DNA of 64,000 nt from Kalaharituber pfeilii (taxonomy: Eukaryota > Ascomycota > Pezizomycetes > Pezizales > Pezizaceae), in the NCBI GenBank assembly GCA_015179045.1, contig WHUZ01000024.1, positions 310,001-374,000 on the forward strand, in the 5' to 3' direction. The position numbers and the translations under genes are program-made. Below, in pieces: positions 31,864 through 43,746 of this stretch (its first letter is position 1; every line of letters begins with the position of its first letter). A model generated the notes under the pieces. The model made no database searches and was not told the origin of the DNA. It saw only the letters and a list, made by a program, of their open reading frames with translations.

Positions 31864-31970
31864 AGCCACCGGACGGACCTCTAGGAGCAAAGCCACCGAA
31901 TGGACCTCCAGGAGCAGAGCCACTGAACGGACCTCCAGGAGCAGAGCCCCCGGATGGACCTCTAGACGAG
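31864..31970 (+). repeat. 27-bp coding minisatellite x 4
   Basis: Four copies of a 27-bp unit (GCCACCGGACGGACCTCTAGG..) reading 'PPDGPLGAK', 'PPNGPPGAE', 'PLNGPPGAE' and 'PPDGPLDEA' in the frame open from 31806 to 32003, which ends 'RQWLRDAYR'. A proline/glycine repeat like this occurs in some fungal retrotransposon gag proteins. An LTR-like edge lies 100 bp downstream. Gene status is unproven. Confidence 0.5.
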
Positions 31971-32100
31971 GCGAGGCAGTGGCTGAGGGATGCCTATAGA
32001 TAGAACATCGTGATATCATAGCATAGAGAGACAATAGAAGGAAGGCACGCCGGATTGACTATAAGAAGGGCCAGCTAGAGCTGCCCTGTCGAAAGGTCAA

Positions 32101-32126
32101 GCACCAAGCGTTGTCCTAAGTTACAC
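32101..32126. repeat. LTR-like edge sequence, copy 2
   Basis: Contains CCAAGCGTTGTCCTAAGTTACA, the reverse complement of 25632-25655. On this strand it would be an LTR 3' edge ending in CA. No 5' edge is identified. Confidence 0.35.
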
Positions 32127-32409
32127 CCTCATATTTACTACATTATCGTAGAAACCGTAACAGGGACTGTCTGTCTATAAATTGGAAGTGTTGGTGAGTC
32201 TGTTAGAACAACCCTAACTACAAGCAATTGAGTGGGAATGTTGGACAATACTAGCAATTTATGCACCGATTCGTATTCGTAGATCCGGTGTACCCTGCGG
32301 ATGTCCCTTAACTACATAAATATGTGCGTTTATTGCTCCTACGTGATGTCATTTTGCTGTCATTTCATATAATTAGCATTCATAGAAATTGTTCTATTTG
32401 CCATCCATT

Positions 32410-32463
32410 TTTTTTTTTATATATCAGTACTCGCATGCTGCCCTAAGGGCTATGGCGAGGAGA
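32410..32463 (-). mobile_element. tail-A-only insertion
   Basis: Poly-T and the reverse complement of tail A. Flanked by TTGCCATCCATT / TTGCCCTCTATT (32398-32409 and 32464-32475; two mismatches), so an older insertion. Confidence 0.72.
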
Positions 32464-33008
32464 TTGCCCTCTATTGAGGCATCATCAAGAGAACCATCAT
32501 TCAAAATTGTTCAAATGGTTGAGGATCAACCCATGACAGATGATGGAAGTGAAGAACGTTGTTGAAAATGGCATAGTACAATGTTCAGTCTTTCCACCAC
32601 GTTCTGTTCTTTCTATTTCTTCTATATCATTCTCTAATGTTCTACCACTTTCTAGTTTTCTCTTATACGTCGTGTATTCATTTGTCATACATCATCATGT
32701 ATTCTGGATATTTCTGTCTCTTCGTTCTCTACTCTTGACACTTCTAGATATTTCTACAGTCATGTGAGCAGCACGTTACATACACGTGACTTGCTTTTTC
32801 ATTCCTTATTTGGAAATATCTACATTCTTTTTGTACTCGAGATCCCAATAGGTCTCGAACTTCCTCGTGTACGTAGGTTGAACTTCAATCAATGAACTTT
32901 GTCCTTCCTCCAACAGACATTCCCTTGTATGGATATCCACATCATGTATGAGCACCGCGGGCAACACATATATCTAGTAGTTGTTATTTTCCTTTTTTAA
33001 TTAAAACC

Positions 33009-33056
33009 CTTACCATAGCCTATAGGGCGGCATGCGAGTATTGATATAAAAAAAAA
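33009..33056 (+). mobile_element. tail-A-only insertion
   Basis: CCTTACCATAGCCTATAGGG..GCATGCGAGTATTGATAT plus a short A run. TSD not resolved because the flanks are A/T-rich. Confidence 0.65.
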
Positions 33057-33227
33057 GGAAAAATTCATGCAAGATGTCTCTTTTCAGCAAATGAGGGAGT
33101 TCAAAAATCGTTTATAGGGCTGCCTTACGGCATCTTCCCAGAGCATACATTCAGCTTACAGAGTGCTTACAGGAGAGTAGGAAGAACAGAAGCACAACTA
33201 TGGTACGATGAGATTAGATACAGAGGA

Positions 33228-33303
33228 TTTTTTTTTATTTTATTTTTATTTTTTTCTTTTTAAATATCAATACTCGCATGCCGCCCTATGTGCTATAGCG
33301 AGG
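33228..33303 (-). mobile_element. tail-A-only insertion
   Basis: An interrupted T run of about 38, then AATATCAATACTCGCATGCCGCCC..ATAGCGAGG. It is flanked by the perfect 14-bp TSD TTAGATACAGAGGA (33214-33227 and 33304-33317). Confidence 0.95.
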
Positions 33304-33484
33304 TTAGATACAGAGGAAATAATGAAATATAACTAACTAAAACTTAAAATGGCAGCACATCCCGTCAGAAAAAAATGCTTCCATGACAAATGAACTCTCG
33401 CCTCATGGAAACATAAACTCCCCGTCATCTTTCCAGCAATTCCATTAGCTCCAACAATGGGTCAAGTTCGTCCGCGAGGGCAGG

Positions 33485-33949
33485 TGCACCTCGGATACCG
33501 ACCGTTACAGAGATTAGGCTCCAGAGTCGCTATCCTGGCTGGGATTTTCGGAAACAAGGGACTAAGGCACTGGAGACACCAGATCGGCGAACAGCCCAGA
33601 GTGCCGCTGGTGCGGGGAGGAACCGGAAACCACCACGCACATCATGACCGCATGCAGAGTATGGAAACGGAGATTGTCGGGGGAGGGAGGCAGATCTACG
33701 GAATCCCCTAAAAGACGGAGACAGAGACATATTGGTGGAACCTCTAGACTGGTGTTCTACCTTTGAACTTGCGACCTTTATTTCTGTCATTTTCCCTATT
33801 CTTGCGCTCAGACATAATCCACTTGTGTTCCTTTGAACGTAATCTTTTCCCTTTTATATATCTTTTCCCTTTTATGTATTTAAACCTCGCCATAGCCCAT
33901 AGGGCGGCACGCGAGTAATGATATATATATGTAAAAAAAAGAGGGCAGG
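33485..33949 (+). mobile_element. 5'-truncated LINE 3' region, tail A
   Basis: Plus-strand ORF2 C-terminus: 'LGYRPLQRLGSRVAILAGIF', then after a frame change 'CRWCGEEPETTTHIMTACR', the CCHC finger. The 3' UTR contains a duplicated CTTTTCCCTTTTAT block, followed by CCTCGCCATAGCCCATAGGG.. tail A and a short A run. Frameshifted, so not coding. Confidence 0.75.
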
Positions 33950-34743
33950 TGTATAGAGAAAATGAACGGGAAGCAAAGAAAAAAAAAAGATAATATCTGC
34001 TGGCCGGTATATTCGAGTCCCCATCCTTCGTTGTCGCCTACTACTTCACTCATTGCGGCGTGACAACAACTGATGAGTTCCAAAGGTGTACCAAGCGTTT
34101 ATCAATCCATATCCAATTGCCCTTCAGGTCCGCCCGAAACGGCAACCAATTCAGTTCCTTCCGTGCCCCGGCTCAAATCCCATTGTAGAGATCAAGGTCA
34201 CCCTGCGGAGCCTGTACTGATTCGCATCCGGGCCGTTTAGGACTGCCACCGTTGGTACCACTCCTCATGGCTGTTCCCACGGCGTGAGCTCCTTGCATAT
34301 GACGACAGAATTATGGTCAACTGCGCAGTCCTCCGGCATATTAGATCCTTTCAAGTCATTAAGAACGAGTAGGATTAGGTCAACCAGGACATATAAATTG
34401 TTAGGCTCAATAGGTAAATCTAAGCACAGATCCATCGATACTGGTCTATGAGTTAGCCAAATCTGACTCTAGGTTAGCAGGACCAGGTGCCGCCCCCCAT
34501 CTACCTCTTCCGTTGTAACAGTATATACAATAATTGCTACTCTTGCAAAAGCCTTTTGCAAGGGTTAGGTGCCAACCATACAGTCATAGTGAGCTGTCAA
34601 CACTAACATTGTTGTATGCTATATCATTGTACCAGATGCCTCATTATACACTTTACATAATATAGTAACCCCAAATAACACAAATCCTAAGCTCATTATG
34701 CGCAAAAAAAAAGAAAAGGGATAATATATAAGAACCTCAGCTA

Positions 34744-35153
34744 CAGTAGACTCTCGATACTAGCATGTCCGACATAAGAATATATTTGATACAGTATAAG
34801 GAACTTTCTTAACTTTTCTGCTTTGTCACCATATATATTCGTATATTAAGTGGAGACTAGGCCTATTAGAATAAGCTTATCGATAAGAATTCCCCCCCAC
34901 TTGTAAAGTTACGGCACCGAACAACCCTCCTCAACTGCTCTTAGCACTTTTCCGGACCTTACTCTCTTAAGTTCTAGGTATCTCTCTTTCCTGTACTTCC
35001 TTGAGCCTGTTTTGCACCTCTCTTATATTACAACACACCTTTCCCGTACCGCCTACATCCTTTTCTGTACTTAGACCTATTTAAGAATATATTTTGATAT
35101 AAGAATATCACCCCCCCCCCGCCCGATGACATTCTTATATCGAGAGTCTACTG
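34744..35153. mobile_element. TA-flanked MITE (410 bp)
   Basis: TIRs CAGTAGACTCTCGATA at both ends, flanked by TA (34742-34743 and 35154-35155). No ORF. The CAGT start and TA target fit a non-autonomous pogo/Fot1-type (Tc1-mariner superfamily) element. Internal C homopolymers lie at 34892-34899 and 35110-35120. Confidence 0.85.
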
Positions 35154-35649
35154 TAACTACCAGGCAAGTATGCTAAATGGCGAAGCGGCAGCATCTTGTG
35201 TAAAATGTCCCTAATTGAAAATGCCCATAAACAAACTGTGGGTTGAGATATAGGCTTTTTCTCAGCTGGTTGGTTTTTTTTGGTGGTAGAGCTAGGCAGG
35301 CGTTGGTGGAATATAGTACAGTAATGGATGGGTGCGAAGGAAGTCAACTTTGAGTATCTGCCCGCTCCAATGGAGGATGGGCTGCGAGCGGGGAGTATGT
35401 CATAATTTATTATATGAGATACAAAATCAACAATAAAAAAATCCGGTACTGCAGTACAAAGTCCTGCATACATTTGACCAACAACAAAAAAAATATGATT
35501 TAAAAAAAAAAAAAAGATGAAAAAAAAACAAATGTCCATGGTAAAGCTATACTACTTTGTCCGCAATCGAACTCAGCAATCATACCCACTCTCTCTTGTA
35601 CGCAGAACCGATTTATACCCCGCAAAACCAAACCCCAACGACATTAAGC

Positions 35650-38600
35650 TCAAGGATTCGGCCACTCCACCCGTTCATACGACACGTCCTCGGGATCCAC
35701 CGTATCCGGGCCCGCCCCCGCCCAGACCAGCAGCCGCATCGTCTGTGCGCAAATCACCCCCGGCAGATTGACCAGCGCATTCCCGTCGGGACCCCTCACG
35801 TTCAGATCCGCGCCGCGCCGCAGCAACCACTTGACCGCGCGGAGGCAGTTGTACTCAACCGCAATTGCCAGCGCAGTCGCCGGCATCGTGCCCCTGCTGT
35901 CGTTGGTGTAGCCCGTTTCGTCGATGGGGAGCGCCTGGCCTCGCGCGCGCGTGTCGGTGCAGGATCTCCATCGCCTCGGCGCTGTTCGCCGATGCGGCCC
36001 ACATGAGTGGCGTGCGGCCCTCGACGTCGGGGGCGCGCAGGTCCACGTCGGGCGCCGCCCGAAGCAGCAGCTTCAGACACGTGATGTACGGGTTGCAGTG
36101 CGCGGGGGTTTCCAGGTAGCCATCCGGGATCCCCGCGAGGATCCCCATGGAGCACAGGGCGATGAGAGGAGTGTACCCGTGCACGTTGGGCGTGCTGGAG
36201 GCCTGTCGGGCGATCGGGTGGGAGAGCAGCAGCTCCAGGGACTCCTTCGCCGCGCTGAGGGCTGCGCACAAGAGCGGCGTGCCCGCGTCCGCACCCCCGG
36301 TGGTCGGGTCCACGCCCGGGGTGCCCAGCAGGATTTCGACAACTTCATACTTGTTAGTCAAGGCTGCGACCGACAGCGGCGTGGTGCCCTCAATGCATTT
36401 GGGGTCGGGGTCGATGCGTCCTGCAGCGGCCTCGAGCAGCGCCCGCACCAGCACCGGCTGCCCCACTCCCGCCGCAGCGTGCAGTGCAGCGTGCCCATAT
36501 TCGTTGCAGTGGTTGGGGTTGACGGCGTACCGAGGAAGCTTGGTGAGCAGGTGTCTGATGATGCGCGCGTGCCCGTCGAAGTTTGTGGGCATGGCAACCT
36601 CATGATCCGAGAGGGCCCAAGGGGAATTCAGGTTGCCTGAGGCCGCGAGGAGCAGCTCGCTTGCGCCGTCTGTGAACTTGGTTGGGGGTGTGTCCGCGCC
36701 AGCGAGTTCGAGCAGCTCGCTTGCGCCGTCTGTGAACTTGGTTGGGGGTGTGTCCGCGCCAGCGAGTTCGAGCAGGGCGCAGAAGACGTCGTAGTCGCCT
36801 GCGGCGGCGGCCGCGAGCAGCGCAGGTGTGGGGAGGCACCCCGCCTCGAGGTAGGCGCGCGGGTGCGCCGCAAGAAGCCGCACCATGTCCGCGCTGCCCA
36901 CGCGCCGGACGTGCAGCGGCACGCGGCCGCCGTGTGCGCCCTCGGGCTCCTCCGGAGCTGGTCGAGCAGCAGCCGCGCGACGCCGATGTGGCCGTGCTCG
37001 ATCGCAACCTCGAGCGGCGTCGGCACGTGGTCGGGCTCGGTGCTGCGCGGATGCAGCCATATGGCCTCCGGGCGCCGCAGCTCCGGCCTGCCGAGCACGA
37101 GCCTCACAAAGTCGGCGTCGCCGCGCGCCGCCGCCTCGTGCAGCGGCGTGTAGATGTCGAAGCCGTCGTTGACGTCCACGGCGCCGCCGCCGTGCTCCAG
37201 CAGCAGCGCCGCGGCCCGGGCCGCCCCGACGGGCCACGCGGCCACCAGCGCCAGCACCGCCCGCCTGTCCGTGTCCGCCGGGCGCGCGCCCTGCGCCCGC
37301 ACGAGCCCGGGCAGCACCGCGACCAGCGTCTCGAGGCACTCCATCCGGCGCCGCGCCTCCCGCGCCCCCCCGCGCCCCGTGTGCAGGCGCAGCGCAGCCT
37401 CGAGCACGCCGCATCCCGCGTCGTCCACGTGGTCCACGTGGGCCCAGACCGCCCGCTCCGCGTCGTCGCCGGCCCAGAGCGGGTCCCCGCCGCCCGCCGC
37501 GCGCGCACGAACTCGAGGATCGCGCGCGCCACCGTGCCGTGGCTGTGTCTGCACGCCAGCCAGAACGGCGTGCGGCTCTTTTGGTTGCCCGTCAGCAGCC
37601 ACCACCGCGCCGCCCGCGGCCGCGCTCCAGCAGGCGCCGCACGACCTCCGCGTCGCCCGCCTTCGCGGCCAGCAGCAGCAGCACGTGCCCGGCGCCTTCG
37701 TCCTCCGCCGCCGCCGGCTGCTGCCCCAACAGCCAGGACGCTACCGTCTCGCCGCCGCCCTCGCCCTCGCCCTCGCCCTCGTCGTCACCGCGCTGCCGCA
37801 CCATCTGGGCCTGGCACAGCAAGGCCAGCTCCAGCGGCGTCCTGCCCTCCGTGTCCGCCATCGCCGCCAGCTTGTTCGCGCCCCACCGCTCCTGCTCGCC
37901 CTCCCGCAGCTCCCCGCGTGCATCCCCGCCCGCCCGAGCAGCCACTTTACAGTCCCAAGCGCGCCCTGCCCGGCCGCAAGATGCAGAGCAGTCCACCCCT
38001 CGGCCTCCGTCTGCTCAAACAGGCTCATGCATACATCCTCCACCAGCGCCCGCACGCCCTCGGTCCACTCCGCCCACGCTGCGAGGTGCAGCGGAGTCCA
38101 TCCTTCACAGTCTCCCCACTGGTATTCCCGTATCCGCTCCCCCAACTCCTCCCGTGCGCGCGCGACCAAGCTCAGTAGCACCCTCAGTGGCCGCTCCGCA
38201 TCACCATCCCGTCCATCTCGATCGTTGCCTTCCTTTCCCTGACCTGGCCACCGTAGCGGCCACGCCGCCCACCCGACAACACTCCTGTTCCTGCTCCCAA
38301 ACCCCCTCGCAACCACCACTCTCCCCCTGAGCTCTGAGCTTAAAAATACATCTATGAGTTCCTCATCGCCCCGCCATGCCGCCCACGCCAAGGGTGTGCG
38401 CCCCTCTGCATCGAATACATTGACATCAACCCTTCCCACCACCTTACGCTCCCATTCGCTCCAACCGCCAGAACCCTCTACCCCCAATAACCAACTCACC
38501 ACCCGCACCCCCACCTGCCTGTCCGCCCGCGCCACTGCGCATATCCACAACAGCAACGTCTCCAGTCCCTTCACAACTCTAAACTCATCTGGTTCCTGCT

Positions 38601-38694
38601 TCCCCTCTTCTTGCCCCTTCTCCAATGCCGGCCCCCGCACCTTTTTCTTCAATCCCTCTCTCACCACCTCAATCTCCTCCTTGCTCATGATCAT
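35650..38694 (-). pseudogene. ankyrin-repeat protein with several frame breaks
   Basis: GC-rich coding DNA on the minus strand, unlike its AT-richer surroundings. First ATG in frame at 38694 ('MIMSKEEIEVV'); an upstream exon is possible. Ankyrin units recur throughout: 'AEGRTPLAWAAWRGDEELI', 'CEGWTPLHLAAWAEWTEGV', 'AEGWTALHLAAGQGALGTV', 'YTPLHEAAARGDADFVRLV', 'EYGHAALHAAAGVGQPVLV', 'VEGRTPLMWAASANSAEAM'. It ends 'YERVEWPNP' at 35650. The frame shifts near 37930, 37600, 37450, 36960 and 35890, mostly in G/C runs and with no intron signals there. These may be real lesions or sequence errors in GC-rich runs. Ankyrin repeats bind proteins; no catalytic domain is visible. Confidence 0.7.
36652..36771. 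repeat. perfect 60-bp tandem duplication in the ankyrin gene
   Basis: The 60-bp line starting TTGCGCCGTCTGTGAACTTG at 36661 is repeated at 36721, with identity over a full unit. It is in frame and doubles a 20-residue block containing 'ELAGADTPPTKFTDG'. Confidence 0.9.
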
Positions 38695-38766
38695 CTCCAA
38701 TCTCAGAAACCGCAATGCGTATACTGCATATTCGAATCTCGCCACGCCGATGTGAAATTGGTTCAA

Positions 38767-40908
38767 GACCGGCGGGGGAGACCTATGTTAGACTTTAAGT
38801 TAGCAGGGGTTGTCAACTTGCGTTTTTTGTTTTTTTTTATGCGGATATAGATAAGTTAGCAGTAAAAGATTTGTAACTCACAGGTCGATTTCGACCATTG
38901 CTCCGTTGCAGATATGTAACCTTAAGCAGTCTTTGTTTCGCAGTATTTTGCGTCGTAGCCTTTTCTTTCGTAGACTTCAAACTAGAACAACTACCACCTT
39001 ACGTTGTACTCTTTACGGTTAGGACTTTCTGTCGTGTGGGCGAGGATACCGGATGCTTAAAAGATATTTTCCTTTCCATCGCACGCGCGGCCACCCTCAT
39101 TTCTTATCAACGCTAGTACCGATTTGGGCGCTGAATGATAACTGGAGCCGCAGCACCTCTGGGAATTTGCATCCTTGCCCGTTGCATGTGACTCATGCCG
39201 GTATATATTTGCAGATCTGGACTGACGGAATATAAGCAGAAGATCCTCAACAGACTTGTCCCGCACTGCATATCAGGATTAGCCAATGATCGATGATTCT
39301 TAAAAAAACAAAGTACGTGCAGTAGCATAGAAATTGTTACTCGAGGACACCCTTTTCTGGCGCCAGACATTTCTTGGTGTGTGCACGGTATCCTGGTAAA
39401 ACAAAGTTTGGTACGTAATTATGCACGTATGCACGAATAGTCATTGGCAGTGCGCATTTCTCAAATCGAACAAATCGAAATTGTTTTCTACTTATGATAG
39501 GCCGCAGAAAGCAGAATCAGTATCCCCCTTCATGCGCGGCCGAGAGAGCCTTACTGCAGAACCGTGCTTCCACAAAGAAAAAAACAACTTTTTCTGAGAT
39601 GTCACTGGTGTAATTTTTAATGCTCTTCATATTAGGATGAACGGTGATTCAGCCGCATTACCCCGATCCAACGCACTTCCGCGATTTCAAAACAACAGCA
39701 TCCTCAGGCAGTGTTCCAGGGGTTACGAGGGCCTCCTTCAGGTCACCTGCACTCGGATATTAATATAAACCTCTCTATCTCCTCGGATAGCTATCTAGCC
39801 TTTTTTTTTTTTTTTTTTTAATTTGAGCAGCGCTTTTTTGCAGGTATCATATTCAGGCACTGTAATTCACCACGTCCCGACGCCCAAAACTGACCAAGCG
39901 CGACAAACATATATCTCAACCCACCAGGATAGAGCTTTTGCATGCAACTTGTAGACTGGGTTAAATTAAGGACTATATTCCACACCTGAGGTTCTTACAG
40001 GTATTTTATAAATTCATGAATGTCGTACCATGGATTGGTATACGCTTGGCATATAGATTTCGCTGTAGTATGACATCACTGGTATCGGATTCCTGAGTGG
40101 TGCGCGCAAACAGTTGCGGCGGGGATGTCGGTAAGGATCTGACAATGCCCATTTCAGGCTGCCGTTATCAGATTTGCATCAGCGCCAGATCGAGCCCAAC
40201 CCTTCCCGCGGCTCCGTGCGCCGAACGTCAGTCTTCTTGGCACCCACTGTCATACTACTCGTAGGAAGTTACTGTGTGACGGCGGCACGTGATACTTCCG
40301 GGCCCTAAACTCTACCTTGCACACTTCGTAGCTGTGCATCCATGAGCCACTACAGTAAGCGGTAGCCTGGTTCGAGGGTGGGCACCCACACACCGCCGCA
40401 CCCACATGCAGAGAGCGCAGGGGACAGCATACGGAGGAATGAATGGACAAGCTAAAGCGACGGACAACGACGGTCATGCTTTTTCCCTTCTCAACAGAAG
40501 TTGATTTTGATTTTACGGTAGCATTGTGGAAAAGGGAACGGTGTAGGGACTTGGATTGGGCTATAATAGGTTGGGAATGGGAAGGCGGAAGAGGGAGATG
40601 GGGTAGAGACGACAAGAAGGACTCCATTCTCCCACCAGCAGAGCGCGGAGTGTCATTAATAGAATATCGGCCATGCATCATAGCGGCATCGTCAACTCCT
40701 CACCATGACGATCTCCTAATTCACCGATATCCCCACCGAAACAGAGGACGTAGGCTCAACAGACCCATTCCGCTTCCCCTCGCTATCTTCCGCACTGCAT
40801 TTCTCCGCGTTTCTCCCCTCCGCTATGGGTCGGCCATTTGAAAGCTTGAAAATCTTACTGGTATCATACCCACCAGAATGAAATACTAATATTCCGGGTC
40901 TTCACCAG
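38767..40908. other. intergenic
   Basis: About 2.1 kb without a recognisable gene or tail. A T run at 39801-39819 has no tail attached. The open frames at 40250-40840 show no family motif. Confidence 0.4.
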
Positions 40909-41145
40909 GTCAACGTTCCAAAAACCCGCCGAACCTACTGCAAGGGCAAGAAGCACACCTAGCACAAGATGACCCAATACAAGGCTGGCAAGGTGAGATT
41001 CTCCACCCCCCTCATAAATCCCGACAAAATAATTTCAAAAACTAACCACCCTGCGAATTCGGTTACGGCGGTCAAATTAAGCCTGGCTTCCACTAGAAGG
41101 CGAAGACCACCAAGCAGAAGCGATGCAAGCAGTTTGAATTGGGGT
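40909..41145 (+). pseudogene. ribosomal protein eL42 (RPL44/RPL36A) pseudogene
   Basis: 40909-40992 reads 'VNVPKTRRTYCKGKK', then after an in-frame TAG 'QYKAGK', followed by an intron-like GTGAG. From 41061 it reads 'GYGGQIKPGFH', a stop, 'KAKTTK' and 'KRCKQFELG'. These are the start, middle and end of eL42, a 60S subunit protein of about 105 residues. The middle block and most of the zinc-binding region are missing. Exon 1 follows a CTAAT branch site and CACCAG acceptor, as in a gene split after the ATG. Retained intron edges argue for a decayed DNA duplicate and not a processed copy. Confidence 0.8.
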
Positions 41146-42305
41146 ACGTTTTTTGCTTCCCCCCACCCCCCCAGTCGTTTGTACAGAGTGATAAGCGGAG
41201 TCGGTATAATACACACGAGACAAGAAGACAAAAGGGTGCCGCTTTGGTGTCTTAAACGTCCATCATCTTCCCTCGAAAATAAAAATGAAATATTCATCCG
41301 TCTGCACTCTTTGTTTTTTCCTCCTCGACCACATTTCCTCGGGTCTTTTTGTATCTTCCGGGTTTTAATCTGGTGCCTTTGCTTGCTCGCTTGGCTTGGA
41401 AATGCTCGTGTTTTTTTTTTTCTTTCTTTTGTATATAGGGCGCTATCTGGTATTTTTTTGGACCAAAAGGGGAAAAAAAATTCTATAAACATTCCATCTA
41501 GCCGCCACCAAAAGCGTGTGTTCTTTGAAAATGATTAAAATATAGGTTCATGGCGTGCTCGTGTGCGTCGCTTATCTAAGTTGTGGATAGGCTCATCTCT
41601 TTTGTTTTGTACAGGCTTATGTTATTTTTATTCTGGTGTATTTTTTTTTTTGTGCGGGTATGTCTTCCATGCCTTGTGTTTCATAGGGGAGAGCGAAAGG
41701 GACGGGGGAAAGTATTTTGCGGGCTATATAAAATAAAATAAATATCAACGGAATCACCGTCGGGAAATGGAATCGGTAAAGGAAACTGATAGTGGTCGCG
41801 GGTAAGTGAGAGAACGCTTTCTGCTCAGCACACTTTCAGTGCAAGTATTCCCTTTAAGGTGAAGGATAGTCTGGTAAACCGCATCGTCTAATCATTAGCG
41901 GTAGACACAAATCAGGATGCATTATGGCATTCACAATCCGGCCCAATTTAATCCAATTCCACAAGACTTTACACTCGTTTTTGTGTTGCCAGGTCCACAA
42001 TGTACTTAAGTATATCTCGCTTTGTTACAGTGGGTAGCTCTACATCTCATCAAGTGCTGCAACCCCACTCTGATGCTTTATAACAATGCCGGGAGTCCTC
42101 TCCGTACTCGTAGCTGCTTGCGCAAATCATACGCATGGGCGGTAAATTTCTCGGAGGGAACTGAATAGCCGAAACTTCGTTGTCGCCGTTGACAATACAA
42201 GTCCTAATGCATTAATCACTTGACGGTGTGCGTTGGTGTGGTAGGTTAATGTCCTGTGGTTAGAAATATGGGGTCTCATGTTATACCTAGTTGCTATCAA
42301 TACGC
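41146..42305. other. intergenic
   Basis: 3' flank of the eL42 relic, T-rich in places, then sequence leading to the tRNA. No gene recognised. Confidence 0.4.
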
Positions 42306-42376
42306 GGTTGGATGGTGTAACGGTAGCACATAAGATTCTGATTCTTGTAACCTGGGTTCGACTCCCAGTCCGACCT
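42306..42376 (+). tRNA. tRNA-Gln (anticodon CTG)
   Basis: Full cloverleaf. Acceptor GGTTGGA/TCCGACC pairs with one G-T. D stem GGTG..GCAC with loop TAACGGTA; anticodon stem TAAGA/TCTTG with loop TTCTGAT, giving CTG at 42337-42339. T arm CTGGG-TTCGACT-CCCAG. The discriminator is T and a run of 14 T follows directly, a strong RNA polymerase III terminator. A-box and B-box (GGTTCGACTCC) promoters are inside the gene. No intron. The tRNA decodes CAG. I see no damage. Confidence 0.95.
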
Positions 42377-42389
42377 TTTTTTTTTTTTT
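42376..42389 (+). terminator. Pol III T-run terminator of tRNA-Gln
   Basis: An uninterrupted T run directly after the tRNA discriminator base. There is no tail-A or tail-B sequence next to it, so it is not a retroelement poly-T. Confidence 0.85.
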
Positions 42390-42561
42390 CCACCCCCGAG
42401 GTGTCGGGTAGGAGAAAGAAGATTATTTTTGATGTAGTTTCTTTTTGTTTGGATTTCTTTAATTAAAAAGAGAAGAAGCAAGAAGAGAAAAAAAGCCTTC
42501 TGAAGTTTGCTTGAGATTTTATAAAATAGAATATAAGGTCTATCGGAATAAAGGTGGCATA

Positions 42562-42796
42562 TTTTTTTTTTTTTTTTTTTTTTTATATCAATACTCGCAT
42601 GCCGCCCTATGGGCTATGGCGAGGGTTTATTAAAACGAAAAGGAACTAAAAACAGCCGATAAGTACATGTAGTGCCCGCGGTGCTCGTACATGATGCGGG
42701 TGAACTGTCAATACGGGATGGTGTCCTTCACTTCCCTCCTCTATCCCATTCGTATTGTCCTGCTCGAAGCCATCTTCCTCACAGTCTCACCCTGTC
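42562..42796 (-). mobile_element. 5'-truncated ORF1-module 3' end, tail A
   Basis: Poly-T of about 24, tail A, then a 3' UTR homologous to those at 2990 and 54198 (GATGCGGGTG block), reaching the very end of ORF1. It is flanked by the perfect 13-bp TSD TAAAGGTGGCATA (42549-42561 and 42797-42809). Confidence 0.94.
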
Positions 42797-42809
42797 TAAA
42801 GGTGGCATA

Positions 42810-43746
42810 ATTCTGAAACTACCATGGAGGGGCAATAAGTAAGTGGGCTTAGGGGCGGCGGTAGATATGATAGTAGGAGATGGTAGGACAAAAATGCGAT
42901 GGCAGGTGGGTGTGTATGCAAGTCGGCAGGTCACAATTATACAGAAAGTCAAGTGAGTACATAATGTGAGTTCAAGAGTGTAGGTTACGAGGATCCTGCT
43001 GACCCCGGCGCGGTCAGCTGGACCATTGCTTGTATATAGATAAATATATATTGAATTTATAAACAAATATAGATTAACGGTAGTTCAGTACTTCCAAATC
43101 ACCATGGATTTTTTCGTGACAGCTAATGGTGTAATGGATTAGGTAACCTCAGATTCTAACTCTCTTTTAACCCAATTTCAATGCTTTGGTTCCCAATCAA
43201 ACGTTGGTTCATACTGAGAGCTGCCGGTGACTTGAACTGAAAACAGTCCCTTTATGGGCAGCGCGGGTGTAAGTTCATGCTTCCCGGGGGGAAGATGGTT
43301 TTTCATCTCTGCTGAGCGTTTCTGGCGCATGTGTGGAGTCTTCTTGCTGCGCGGATGTATATTCAGGGAAATGAGAGGGGAAAAGTGTTCCCGCCTCCGT
43401 TGGACTTTCTGCCACCGTTCTCAAATGTTGTGTGGATATTAATTCAGGGGAATGATGGGGAAGCAATGTTTCCGCCTCCATTAAGCTTTCTGCCGCCCCT
43501 GTGTGAAGTCCTTGCCATCTCTGTTGATCGGCCTGTAGGTGTGGATGTTTAAGGGGGCTAGAGGGAAAAGACGATTCCACCTTTGTTGAACATTGTGTCG
43601 GAATTAGGACGCTTTCTGCAACCGCTGTGGAGCTTCCTGCTATGCTGCCTATCACCCCGAGAGTCAGAATCTAATGCATGGGGATAGTAAACTGCTTAAA
43701 TAAGATAAAAAAAGCCATCATATATAAAGCAACATGTGAGTAACAA
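42810..43746. other. intergenic; repeat-bearing open frame
   Basis: A minus-strand frame (43655-43275) has loose repeats of about 75 bp reading 'AESLMEAETLLPHHSPE' and 'AESPTEAGTLFPSHFPE'. It lies downstream of the C2H2 exon at 43795-44160 and could be part of that gene, but I cannot show it. Otherwise nothing recognised. Confidence 0.35.

Noticed and set aside
36742..38178. Long plus-strand open frames in the 36-38 kb GC-rich block
   Set aside because: They are antisense shadows of the ankyrin gene: arginine/alanine/proline-rich with no motifs. High GC removes stop codons in all frames.
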